Positions 37,275 to 45,304 of a stretch of DNA of 64,000 bases are shown here, in pieces. Positions within the stretch are counted from its first letter, which is position 1. Every line of letters begins with the position of its first letter. Both the position numbers and the translations under genes were made by a program. This DNA comes from Neobacillus niacini (GTDB lineage: Bacteria; Bacillota; Bacilli; Bacillales; Cytobacillaceae), in NCBI RefSeq assembly GCF_030817595.1, contig NZ_JAUSZN010000001.1, positions 2,240,001 through 2,304,000 on the forward strand, in the 5' to 3' direction. The notes under the pieces were generated by a model. That model did no database searches. It had not been told where the DNA came from and saw nothing but the letters and a program-made list of their open reading frames with translations.

Positions 37275-37740
37275 ACTCCACTTCCTTCCCTGTTTATATT
37301 ACTTACGTATAGAATTGGCCAAACATTAATAAAATCCTTGTAAATTTTTTGTAAAATGTCTCCTCGCTTTTAGTGGTTCAAAAACAGACGGATTCTTTAT
37401 TTATATATAAACACCAAATGTTGCTTTGATTCCTATTATTGTATCAATAGTATCTAATTATAAAAATTGCACTATAATACTAATTCGTACATAAAAGAAG
37501 GCTGACTTTAAATTCAAGTCAGCCCTTGTATATTTTTGACCATATATGTTTCATTGTATTAAATACCGTGCAAGACAAATGAAGATTTAAGCAACTAAAT
37601 CTAAAACATGATTTCACCTTGTCGGAATAGGTTTTGCCAACTCTAAGATAAGATAGGTTATCCGTTACTGGTGGATTGGGCTGGAATATAATTTTAGGAT
37701 TAATATCTTTCATTTGACGGTCGTAACTGGATGGTGCCTG
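37275..37740. other. Intergenic region with one hairpin
   Basis: GGCTGACTT (37500-37508) and AAGTCAGCC (37516-37524) form a stem with a modest T run on the plus strand. A 64-codon minus-strand frame at 37519-37713 overlaps it and has no ribosome binding site. GGTGCCTGTCACC near 37733-37745, at the stop of the ECF S-component gene, is a short Bacillus-type palindromic repeat motif. Confidence 0.5.
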
Positions 37741-38433
37741 TCACCCGAACCTCTGGAATATCCCGTACTTTACCTTAAACCTCTCAATAATTTTCATCCA
37801 GCTGCTGCTAAATACCCATAAGAAAAAGACGTTACAGACGGCGTGTGCGAGGTCAAAGTAAAAGCTTGAGCTGTAATAGAGCAAAATTACTGGCCAGCTT
37901 AGGTCTTGGATGACACCGACAACGACCCAAAGATTCATAATCCAGCCAAAGGCAATGCCGACAATAAAACCGTAAATACATCGACCAATCTTACTTTGCA
38001 TAATCCACGTTTTGCCGAGGAACCCGGCCGTTAAGCCAATCATCCCCCAGGCATACATTTGCCATGGGGTCCATGGACCTTGACCGAGAAAGAGGTTGGA
38101 GACGATCGCCGCCAAACTCCCAATGATGAATCCGCTTTGCGGTCCTAATACGATCGCGGCAATGATAATCACAAAGGTGGTCGGTTGCACGCTTGGAATC
38201 GAGGCAAACGGCACCCGGCTGACGGCGGCAATCGCTGCTAAAATCGCCACCACGACCAGCTCCCTACTCAATACTTGTTTCCGCGAAAAGCTAATCATAA
38301 AAGGAAAAAAAGAGGCAGCCATGATGAGCAGGCTTATGGCTAGAAAGTGTTGCGTGTTAAATAAAGGAAAGCCGACGAGCAGAACGAAAATAAGGATCGC
38401 TAAACCAATTAAGATTGGCTTTGAATGCGCCAT
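37741..38433 (-). CDS. ECF transporter substrate-binding (S) component, probably for cobalamin
   Basis: 230-residue membrane protein with about seven hydrophobic stretches. VVAILAAIAAVSRVPFASIP and FVIIIAAIVLGPQSGFIIG, plus FLGQGPWTPWQMYAWGMIG, are typical of S components that capture vitamins. It is the last gene of an operon led by a cobalamin riboswitch and overlaps the ATPase gene by 25 bp, so it is coupled to the energy module. In the literature CbrT-type S components import cobalamin under the same riboswitch; the specificity here is inferred from regulation and context, not from binding residues. Confidence 0.88.
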   Translation of the reverse strand: MAHSKPILIGLAILIFVLLVGFPLFNTQHFLAISLLIMAASFFPFMISFSRKQVLSRELVVVAILAAIAAVSRVPFASIPSVQPTTFVIIIAAIVLGPQSGFIIGSLAAIVSNLFLGQGPWTPWQMYAWGMIGLTAGFLGKTWIMQSKIGRCIYGFIVGIAFGWIMNLWVVVGVIQDLSWPVILLYYSSSFYFDLAHAVCNVFFLWVFSSSWMKIIERFKVKYGIFQRFG

Positions 38434-40058
38434 ATTTGCCTTGCCTCCTTAATGGTCACGACGGGGTAAGCATTGCTGTTTCGTGTAGCACGATTCAACA
38501 CCGTCGTATAGTACGTATTTTCATGAAAGAAGTCCCTGGTGTTTTCCGTTACCGTAATTTGCCCTTGGAACAGCATACTGCATCTAGTCGCATAGGTGGC
38601 CGCAAACTCAATATCATGCGTGACCATCACAACTGTGAGACCTTCCTCTACTAAAGTGGATACTAAATTCCCAAATGCTGACTTCGACTCAGGGTCCATT
38701 CCTTTTGTCGGTTCATCAATTAACAATATTGTAGGTTTGACAAGCAAGGTGCCAATTAAAGCAGCTTTCTGCAGTTCTCCCCCACTTAAGTCATACGGAT
38801 GGCGATTGAGTAAGTGACTAATCTGAAAACTTTCCACTAGCTCTTGTATCACAGCTTCCGAATGGCTGATTCCATGCTGCTTCGCTATGGAGTCAAATTC
38901 CTTTTTAATACTATCATGGATGAAAAAGAGCTTAGGGTTCTGCGGCAGGTAGCTTACTTTTTGGAGGTCCCACTTTTTCACCTTTTTCCCCTTGAACTTC
39001 ATCGTTCCATGCTGTGCTTTTAAAATACCGCCAATCACCTTTAAAAGCGTGGATTTTCCTGTGCCGTTTGCACCGACAATCGCCAGCCATTCACCGTCAT
39101 AAATGGATAGATCTAAATTGTACAAAACAGGCGGGGTATTTTTACCATATTGGTAATCGACTTCTTTTAATTCAAGAATTGGCTGTTTGGCTGTCTCCTT
39201 TACCACAGTAGGTTCGTCCCAATTAACCTTTTGCCCTTGCAGCCAATGTCTCGTTTCTTTTACATTAAGCGGAATGTCCTGTACGTTTCCATCTGGCTGG
39301 AAATCTAAATACAATAACGCAGAGCTCGGTAAAAAGTTCCGCATTGTTTCATGAATCCCTAGTTCGAGAACCATTTCCTTCGGCGGCATATCGTGAAGCA
39401 GTTTGCCATTTTCCATTAAGATGACTCGGCTCGCGACCGGAAATAGTTCCTCTAACCGATGCTCGACAATGACAATGGTAAGGCCAAATTCATCGTTCAA
39501 CCGTTGAAGCATATGAATAAATTCCTTCGCGGCAATCGGATCAAGCTGGGCAGTTGGCTCATCTAGTAATAAAACGGTCGGCTCGAGCAATAAAACAGCA
39601 GCTAAATTAATTAATTGCTTTTGCCCCCCAGACAGATCGTCCGTTTTTTTATCAAGCAAATGATTTAACCCGAAGAAATTGACCATTTCAGCTATCTTTT
39701 TCCGCATTTGTTCGGTCGTAAACCCTAGGTTTTCCATTCCGAATATTAGTTCCTTCATCACATTGTCCATCGCGATTTGATTTTCCGGATCTTGAAAGAC
39801 CATGCCGAGCTCTTTCGCTCTTACAAGTGGGTCCAGTTCCTCCAATGGTTTTCCTTTAAAAAAGAGAGAGCCTACTTTCTCCCCGTGTGGAGCAATTTCC
39901 GGTTTAAACAAGCGAAGCAATGTCGATTTCCCGCTTCCGGACGGACCGCAGAGGACAACGAATTCTCCTTGCTGTACTTGGATGTTAATCTCTTTTAATG
40001 CGTTTGTCGTTGCGTTTGGATAAGTGAAACTTAAGCTTTTCGTCGTAAGTATTTCCAC
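38409..40058 (-). CDS. ECF transporter ATPase, two ABC domains fused
   Basis: 549 residues with two nucleotide-binding domains, serving as both EcfA and EcfA'. First domain: Walker A GPSGSGKSTLL near 38, signature LSGGQKQL near 143, Walker B VLLLDEPTAQLD near 163. Second: GANGTGKSTLL near 330, LSGGELQKA near 435, ILLIDEPTKGMD near 455. The fused form is common for ECF systems with a dedicated (group I) energy module. It overlaps the T component (40031) and the S component (38433), so the three are made together. Confidence 0.93.
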   Translation of the reverse strand: MEILTTKSLSFTYPNATTNALKEINIQVQQGEFVVLCGPSGSGKSTLLRLFKPEIAPHGEKVGSLFFKGKPLEELDPLVRAKELGMVFQDPENQIAMDNVMKELIFGMENLGFTTEQMRKKIAEMVNFFGLNHLLDKKTDDLSGGQKQLINLAAVLLLEPTVLLLDEPTAQLDPIAAKEFIHMLQRLNDEFGLTIVIVEHRLEELFPVASRVILMENGKLLHDMPPKEMVLELGIHETMRNFLPSSALLYLDFQPDGNVQDIPLNVKETRHWLQGQKVNWDEPTVVKETAKQPILELKEVDYQYGKNTPPVLYNLDLSIYDGEWLAIVGANGTGKSTLLKVIGGILKAQHGTMKFKGKKVKKWDLQKVSYLPQNPKLFFIHDSIKKEFDSIAKQHGISHSEAVIQELVESFQISHLLNRHPYDLSGGELQKAALIGTLLVKPTILLIDEPTKGMDPESKSAFGNLVSTLVEEGLTVVMVTHDIEFAATYATRCSMLFQGQITVTENTRDFFHENTYYTTVLNRATRNSNAYPVVTIKEARQIWRIQSQS

Positions 40059-40927
40059 TTAAACATCTCCTTTCCTTCCGTCCAAATCGGAAAACCAATG
40101 AATATAAAAAACAGGACGAAATACAGCCATTCCCGGCCCTGTAGCCAAACGGGTTCGAGGAAGGGCAGCAGTGTCAACACGCCATCCCCAAGCCACCAGC
40201 CAAACAGGACCAGGGAGCCTGCCAACATAAGAAAAGCAAATGCCACCCAGTCTCTTTTTTTCATATAAAAGGGCTGGTATTTGCTCCTCTTTCCAAGACC
40301 GTAGCCCCTTGCCGTCATTGAATCGGCTGTCTGAATCGATTCCTCTAACGACCAGGTAAGGAGGGTTTGCAAGAACATCATTCCGTTAGAAGCGCGCTGT
40401 TTGAGCGAGCCGCTTGTTACCGATAATCCCTTTACGCTCTGGACATCGCCGATTTCAATAAGCCTTTTCCTTAAAAGAGGGAAAAATCTCATCGACAGCA
40501 TAGTCAAGAGCGCCCATTGGGGAAGAATTTTTGAAAACAGAAAAACGAATTTATCAGGAGTGATGACCATATTAAAAGTCAAAAATAAGGTTAAGATACA
40601 AACAAGCGTTAAGGCAATCATCACTCCTTGCCAAATGGCCTCTACCATTACTTGCTTTTCAAAAAGATAAAAAAGAATGTGATTGCCGCGCTGATTAAAT
40701 AACGGTGTTAAAACAAGCGAGAGCATCCCCATCACGAGAATCATCGTCCGCCATTTTTTCAGCTCCTGACCCCTATCAAGCATAAAGTGGATGATAAGAA
40801 TCAATATTGCTCCCATGACTAAATACACGGGGTGCTGGTAAAGCATAATTCCTGCAATCGTAAGAATGTAATAAAGTAAAAGAATCATAGGATGAAACGA
40901 TTGAAATCCTCGTACCATATACTTCAA
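40031..40927 (-). CDS. ECF transporter transmembrane (T) component
   Basis: 298-residue membrane protein (EcfT/CbiQ type) linking the S component to the ATPases. Hydrophobic helices at about 10-45, 60-80, 95-125 and the C-terminal end. The conserved coupling helix motifs ESIQTADSMTARGYG near 205 (the A-R-G motif) and RKRLIEIGDVQSVKGL near 150 are present. It starts 18 bp after the lipoprotein stop. Confidence 0.9.
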   Translation of the reverse strand: MKYMVRGFQSFHPMILLLYYILTIAGIMLYQHPVYLVMGAILILIIHFMLDRGQELKKWRTMILVMGMLSLVLTPLFNQRGNHILFYLFEKQVMVEAIWQGVMIALTLVCILTLFLTFNMVITPDKFVFLFSKILPQWALLTMLSMRFFPLLRKRLIEIGDVQSVKGLSVTSGSLKQRASNGMMFLQTLLTWSLEESIQTADSMTARGYGLGKRSKYQPFYMKKRDWVAFAFLMLAGSLVLFGWWLGDGVLTLLPFLEPVWLQGREWLYFVLFFIFIGFPIWTEGKEMFKWKYLRRKA

Positions 40928-40945
40928 CTCAATCCTCTAGTTGGT

Positions 40946-41692
40946 CTATTTCGTATAATCCTTCGTATATCGCCACATAATTGCTTGCCCAGGCTGTACC
41001 CCGTACACCCCAGCGCTTGTGTCTATGGCTTTTCCATCGACAAATACTTCCCAGCCACTAAGCGGGCCGTGATCAAATTCATATATGTTATCAATGCCTT
41101 GTATATAAGCCGTTGCCCCCGAACCAGTCACATCTATTTGAATCCCTCGTGCCTTGACAATCCTTTGGGTAACCGAAAGGACCGTGTCTCCATCTTGCAT
41201 TTCCACCGTTGTAACTGGTACAATGGTTCCTTTTACCTCAGGAGCAGTAATTGTAATCGTCACTGTTTGTACGGGTTTGGTTGGTTCCGGTGCAGCTTGG
41301 GCCGGTTCAGGAGCTGGCTTCGGTTGGGCTGGTGGTTCTTGTTGTTTTACTTCATTTGCTGGTTGTTTTGGCGGTTCCGCTTGTGCATTAGCACCACTTG
41401 GTTTGGTTTGAGATGGAGTGGCCACTTTTGACTCTTCGGGTTGGACAATCTCTTTTGTTTCCTTCTGAGCAACAGCTCTTTCCTCATTCAAATCCACCTT
41501 GATTTTAGAACCGGCTTGCTCTTCAACCGACTTCCCATCCCCTTCTACATTTACCTCATCATCCGCTCCCGCTAGCTCCTCAGACTGTTTGACATCGTCA
41601 TTCACCTCTGGTGCGACAACCTCATCTTTTTCACAGCCAACGGCTAAAAAGAAAAATATCAGCATCATCGCCGCTAGTATCCATCGCTTCAT
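40946..41692 (-). CDS. DUF4430 lipoprotein, probable membrane-side cobalamin relay protein
   Basis: 248 residues. The signal peptide MKRWILAAMMLIFFFLAVGC ends in a lipobox, so Cys20 should be lipidated and hold the protein outside the membrane. A long acidic and Pro/Ala/Gln-rich spacer (about 25-160, for example QPKPAPEPAQAAPEPTKP) leads to a C-terminal DUF4430 domain (about 163-245: VTITITAPEVKGTIVPVTTV, SGWEVFVDGKAID, YGVQPGQAIMWRY). DUF4430 corresponds to the beta domain of transcobalamin and intrinsic factor. ATG 41692 is chosen because AGGAAGG precedes it. Located between the wall protein and the transporter, it would pass the vitamin to the S component (inference). Confidence 0.85.
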   Translation of the reverse strand: MKRWILAAMMLIFFFLAVGCEKDEVVAPEVNDDVKQSEELAGADDEVNVEGDGKSVEEQAGSKIKVDLNEERAVAQKETKEIVQPEESKVATPSQTKPSGANAQAEPPKQPANEVKQQEPPAQPKPAPEPAQAAPEPTKPVQTVTITITAPEVKGTIVPVTTVEMQDGDTVLSVTQRIVKARGIQIDVTGSGATAYIQGIDNIYEFDHGPLSGWEVFVDGKAIDTSAGVYGVQPGQAIMWRYTKDYTK

Positions 41693-41765
41693 GCTATGAT
41701 CCTTCCTTCCCATTACAATGAATGAGGGTAATCCAGGCAAAAACGCTGAATTACCCTAATTATAC

Positions 41766-43706
41766 TTATGATACTCGTTTACGCTTTACATAGAAAAGAA
41801 TTAAACCGACTAGCAATACACCAAGTCCGATAACCATTAAGTTTGCTGTATTGGTTGCCGTGTTCGGCAGTTTATTTCCTTCGGCAGATTCTGATGTCTC
41901 TCCTGTATCATCCGTAGATACTACTGTTTGTCCATTTTTATCTAAACCAACTGGTTGATTTTGTTCATCCGATGGATTTGTCTCCACTGGCTGGTTTGGC
42001 TCCGCTGGTTGTGCTCCTGGTTTATTTACCAACTCAAACTGGTAAACCAATCCATTATTATTAACAAAGCTTTGATATGCTGTTAAGGCCAATAACACTT
42101 GCTGTGTGGACATATCACTCGATGCACCAGCTTGTAAATGACTAAAGCCTCCATCATTTTGTTTAAATTTCAGCAAATGCAGGATAAGATTTCCTCCAGC
42201 CTTTGTGAAACTTTGTCCCGTAGGATCCACACCAACAGATGCAAGACCAACGATTGCTTGGGAGATCGATTCACTGGAGTCTCCACCATTCGATGCAATC
42301 GTAAAGCCACCTGTCTCTCCTTGTACATCCGATAAGTAGTTCACAGCTCTGTCAATTGCCATTTGGACGTCCGCTTGATTACGGTAGGGCGCTAATGCCG
42401 TCAAGACCATTCCAGTAATGTCTGGGCTCGGGTTCGAACCGAAAAAGCTCCAGCCTCCCCCTGCTAACTCTCGTGATAGAATTGCATTGACTTGCTGTTC
42501 TCTAAAGCCTTCGGGTGTTTTATACTGAGCGCTATCAACAGCAAGTAAAGCATAGATGTTCATATTTATTGATGAATTTTGTAAACTAGCATGATTAACC
42601 AACAAGTCTACTAAATTGTAACCCTCAATCGATGTCGCATCATAACCCGCTGCCGACAATCCAATTATAACTTTCTCTAAATCAAGTACATTTCGGAAGT
42701 TCCCGTCTACTTCCTTCACTTTTTCTTTCACACTGGTTACATAAGTAGCTGGGATTTCCCTTGTTGTATTTGCTAATCCCCATACCCACCATTCGTTTCC
42801 ATAGAAGGTGGTAATATTCTTTGTTTCCATGTAAGATAAAATATCGCTAATGTTATCTTCGATTTCTTCATTCTTAATCGGATTGGTTTCATGTGGATCA
42901 ACTGGTTCTTCTGGATCGGTTGGCTGTGCTGGTTCACTTGGCTCAGCCGGTTCAGCCGTACCTGGCTCGCTTGGAGGTACATAGGTTTGAACTGTTAATT
43001 GAACATGGTCGTTTGGTTGAACCTCATGAGCAACAATACTAGTAGATAACGCATTATCGTTGACTCCTACACCCCACCAATCATTGGAACCTATCTCTGT
43101 ATCTCCGACATTATTGATATAAGTAAAATAAGTATCATCAACAGTCGCTTGCACGGAAACTCCATGTTGTACGGCCGCCTGGATTAAGGCATCATAGGCA
43201 CTAGCACCCTTTATTAAGGTAACATTTGTTTCCGGAATTACTTCTACTCCATTTTTACCGACGGCCGATACTTTTGCGGTTACAGTTGGATTTGGCCATT
43301 CTGTAATCGCAAATAGCAAGTGCTCACCACTAGCTACTTTATGAGACGAAATACCAGTTGAAGCAGACACGCCGTTAATATTAAAAGACCAATAAGCGTT
43401 ACCTGTCGGAGATGTCTCTCCAATACTATTTATAAAAGCACCATACTCACCGTGGGTAGTATCAATTTCTTTCCCCTTTTTCTCTCCGGCTTCTAGCAAA
43501 ACATCATAAGCCGTTTCTCCTTCTTCAAAACTAACAGCAGTCAAAGGTAAAACCACTTCACCATTTTCATCAATGGCTTTAATCGTTACCGCCTTTTCTA
43601 ATGTCGCAGCTTGGACGGATGGTTGGACAAATGCTAGATTACTAAGTACCAGTAAAAATACAGCAAATAAGGCAGCCCAACGTTTTGTGAACGCAGTCTT
43701 GTTCAT
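41766..43706 (-). CDS. Wall-anchored transcobalamin/intrinsic factor-like protein
   Basis: 646 residues from ATG 43706 (after AAGGGAGAG; an upstream in-frame start would lie in the leader). Signal peptide to about residue 36 (ending VQAA). Two DUF4430 domains follow (about 38-122 and 127-232; motifs NAYWSFNINGVSAS and NDWWGVGVNDNAL). After a Pro/Glu linker comes an alpha/alpha-toroid of the terpenoid-cyclase/prenyltransferase type (about 280-550) with AGGGWSFFGSNPSPDITGM, GETGGFTIAS and NDGGFSHLQAG. The sorting signal LPNTATN, a hydrophobic segment and KRKRVS close the protein. Human intrinsic factor and transcobalamin have just these two folds in the reverse order. The riboswitch upstream fits binding of cobalamin at the cell wall. 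Confidence 0.87.
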   Translation of the reverse strand: MNKTAFTKRWAALFAVFLLVLSNLAFVQPSVQAATLEKAVTIKAIDENGEVVLPLTAVSFEEGETAYDVLLEAGEKKGKEIDTTHGEYGAFINSIGETSPTGNAYWSFNINGVSASTGISSHKVASGEHLLFAITEWPNPTVTAKVSAVGKNGVEVIPETNVTLIKGASAYDALIQAAVQHGVSVQATVDDTYFTYINNVGDTEIGSNDWWGVGVNDNALSTSIVAHEVQPNDHVQLTVQTYVPPSEPGTAEPAEPSEPAQPTDPEEPVDPHETNPIKNEEIEDNISDILSYMETKNITTFYGNEWWVWGLANTTREIPATYVTSVKEKVKEVDGNFRNVLDLEKVIIGLSAAGYDATSIEGYNLVDLLVNHASLQNSSINMNIYALLAVDSAQYKTPEGFREQQVNAILSRELAGGGWSFFGSNPSPDITGMVLTALAPYRNQADVQMAIDRAVNYLSDVQGETGGFTIASNGGDSSESISQAIVGLASVGVDPTGQSFTKAGGNLILHLLKFKQNDGGFSHLQAGASSDMSTQQVLLALTAYQSFVNNNGLVYQFELVNKPGAQPAEPNQPVETNPSDEQNQPVGLDKNGQTVVSTDDTGETSESAEGNKLPNTATNTANLMVIGLGVLLVGLILFYVKRKRVS

Positions 43707-43739
43707 CGCAAACTCTCCCTTTCTAGTATGTTTTTGCTC

Positions 43740-43773
43740 AAAAAAAAACACCCCTATATTGCTAGAGATGTGT
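43740..43773 (-). terminator. Attenuator hairpin after the cobalamin riboswitch
   Basis: On the minus strand ACACATCTCTA pairs (two mismatches) with TATAGGGGTGT and is followed by nine T, between the aptamer and the first start codon. This is the likely off-switch formed when the vitamin is bound. Confidence 0.8.
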
Positions 43774-43854
43774 ACATATGGATGATTCTGTTTCATTATG
43801 CGTAAAATACATGAAGTCAGAAACGTTCGTACACCTCCCTATCCGCGTAGGTCG

Positions 43855-44000
43855 AATGGCATCAAAAATAGGCAGGTCTCCTGGCTCATGATCAACACCT
43901 TCTATCCCCTTCCCATCCTTTTGACAGTGGCAATTAATAGAAAGCTCCCATATACAGTGGCGGGACCGCGCCGGATTTTTACCGGTCTTCCCTTTAAGAA
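43855..44000 (-). ncRNA. Cobalamin (adenosylcobalamin) riboswitch aptamer
   Basis: Read on the minus strand it has the conserved parts in order: GGGAAGACCGG, GTAAAAATCCGG, GGTCCCGCCACTGTAT, a second GCCACTG arm, GGGAAGG and the B12 box AGCCAGGAGACCTGCC (complement of 43870-43886). An extra hairpin GAATTTAC...GTAAATTC (43998-44027) precedes it. The aptamer lies ahead of the transcobalamin-like gene and, with the attenuator at 43740, should switch the whole five-gene operon off at high B12. Confidence 0.95.
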
Positions 44001-44057
44001 TTTACTTTTTAGTAGAGTAGTAAATTCAACCTATTCTTTCCGTATTCAATTATCTTT

Positions 44058-44086
44058 AGAATAGATAAAGTCAGGAAAATTGTCAA
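44058..44086 (-). promoter_or_regulatory. Sigma-A promoter of the cobalamin operon
   Basis: On the minus strand TTGACA (44086-44081), a 17-bp spacer and TATTCT (44063-44058) lie about 60 bp upstream of the aptamer core. Confidence 0.8.
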
Positions 44087-44275
44087 TATAAGCCGAATGG
44101 GTGGCTGCAGTATTATGGAAGTTTTTCTTTGTTATTCGACTTAAAATTAGCTCTCCTTCAAATCTTACGTGGGAAAATGATTAAGTTAAGGCTTTTTTGG
44201 AGAAAACAAAAACATCTCTATACTATCCTAGCTATAAAATATCTATATATACAGCAATGAGGCGAGGAGCAGCAA

Positions 44276-44368
44276 TTGACGGATAAGCTTTTACTAACTA
44301 AGGAATATCAGGAAGGATTAATAAAGTATGTAAATCGTATTCATGATCGATTGTATACGAATGTATAA
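44276..44368 (+). CDS. Possible 30-residue peptide, likely phage or gene remnant
   Basis: TTG start nine bases after GAGGAG; the frame reads MTDKLLLTKEYQEGLIKYVN and ends RIHDRLYTNV. Composition is protein-like. It lies next to integrase debris, so it may be the start of a lost prophage gene. Confidence 0.4.
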   Translation: MTDKLLLTKEYQEGLIKYVNRIHDRLYTNV

Positions 44369-44439
44369 CGATTCAACATCGGTTCGTATAATGCACATTT
44401 TACGCAATTTTGTAATGTTGCAATCGCGTCGTATCAACG

Positions 44440-44782
44440 TTTTTTCGCTGCGTAAATAACTATGTTATGCATTATCCTATACATCCGCATACCTACGCCA
44501 TTTAAGGCGCACTGTACTCCGCTATATCCCCACCGTTATTGCATAAAGTATGGCGTCACTTTATACGAGCTGGCGCTTGTTTATGCAGCGATCGGCAGGC
44601 ATTTCGACCAGCTACCCGAGTACGGCAACCGTCCGTCCGGCAGGCGCTCCGTGCTGATGTTATCGCAGGCAGTCGGACCCCCTATCCGCACCCTATCCGC
44701 TAGCATACCGCCCAGCCATCTCCCTGCCATACCCCCACATGTATTCCGCAAGCATTACGTCCTATTACCTTATAAATCGTAA
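44440..44782. other. GC-rich foreign-looking block without a clear gene
   Basis: This stretch is visibly richer in G+C (runs such as CCGTCCGTCCGGCAGGCGC) than its AT-rich surroundings. Frames are open for about 100 codons on the plus strand (44462-44782) but without a ribosome binding site, and a minus-strand reading is also partly open. It abuts the integrase fragment, so it is most likely the rest of an integrated element. Confidence 0.5.
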
Positions 44783-45151
44783 TCATTCCGAGTTTCTTCT
44801 ATTATATATCCCGACTAGTGAGACATACGTCATTACTTTGGTACGAAATCCAACATAACTATCGTCATCCAAGGCCGCAATTAATCGACGATATTCTTCC
44901 ACCGTAAAAGCCTCTACGACGTCTATTGGCGCCTTAATCGGTTTAAAGCGCTTATGTATCGGCTCATTAATCCACGCCTTATCCTCGTAACAATAACGCA
45001 GGAATGCACGCATTGTCCTGACACGAATGTTAACAGTCATTGGAGAGTAGTCCATTTCCTCGCGCATAAACGTGATCCATCCCATAAATAGCTCCGTTGT
45101 CATTTCATCCGCTAGTAGCTCGCGGTTTATATAATCCTTAAAATTAGTGTT
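44783..45151 (-). pseudogene. Tyrosine recombinase/phage integrase fragment
   Basis: The core-binding (SAM-like) domain is clear: TTELFMGWITFMREEMDYSP, TVNIRVRTMRAFLRYCYEDK and EAFTVEEYRRLIAALDDD. The catalytic domain breaks off after FRTKVMTYVSLVGI, before the first active-site Arg, and the end NRRNSE is out of pattern. Upstream codons continue the frame (FKDYINRELLADE) but a stop (near 45152) precedes them. Both ends are lost, so it cannot recombine DNA. Confidence 0.8.
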
Positions 45152-45265
45152 TTAAAGTTTTCCATAATACAAGTTTTTACAATTACTTTAAGTATAGAGC
45201 ATCAATTTGAATTTCTCCCCAATAGCCTTTTGACTTTTCGGCAAACCAATTTGATAATAAAGGCC

Positions 45266-45294
45266 AGGTGCCATCCAATATCTGGATGGCACCT
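45266..45294. repeat. Perfect GGTGCC palindrome
   Basis: AGGTGCCATCCA and TGGATGGCACCT form a 12-bp stem with a 5-base loop. There is no T run, so it is more like a dispersed Bacillus palindromic repeat than a terminator, though it lies 10 bp after the kinase stop. Confidence 0.75.
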
Positions 45295-45304
45295 AGCACC
45301 TTGT

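Noticed and set aside
37519..37713. 64-codon minus-strand frame
   Set aside because: Starts without a ribosome binding site and its end overlaps a hairpin.
44462..44782. 106-codon plus-strand frame in the GC-rich block
   Set aside because: No ribosome binding site, Pro/Arg-rich low-information reading, and partly open frames on the other strand; treated as island debris.
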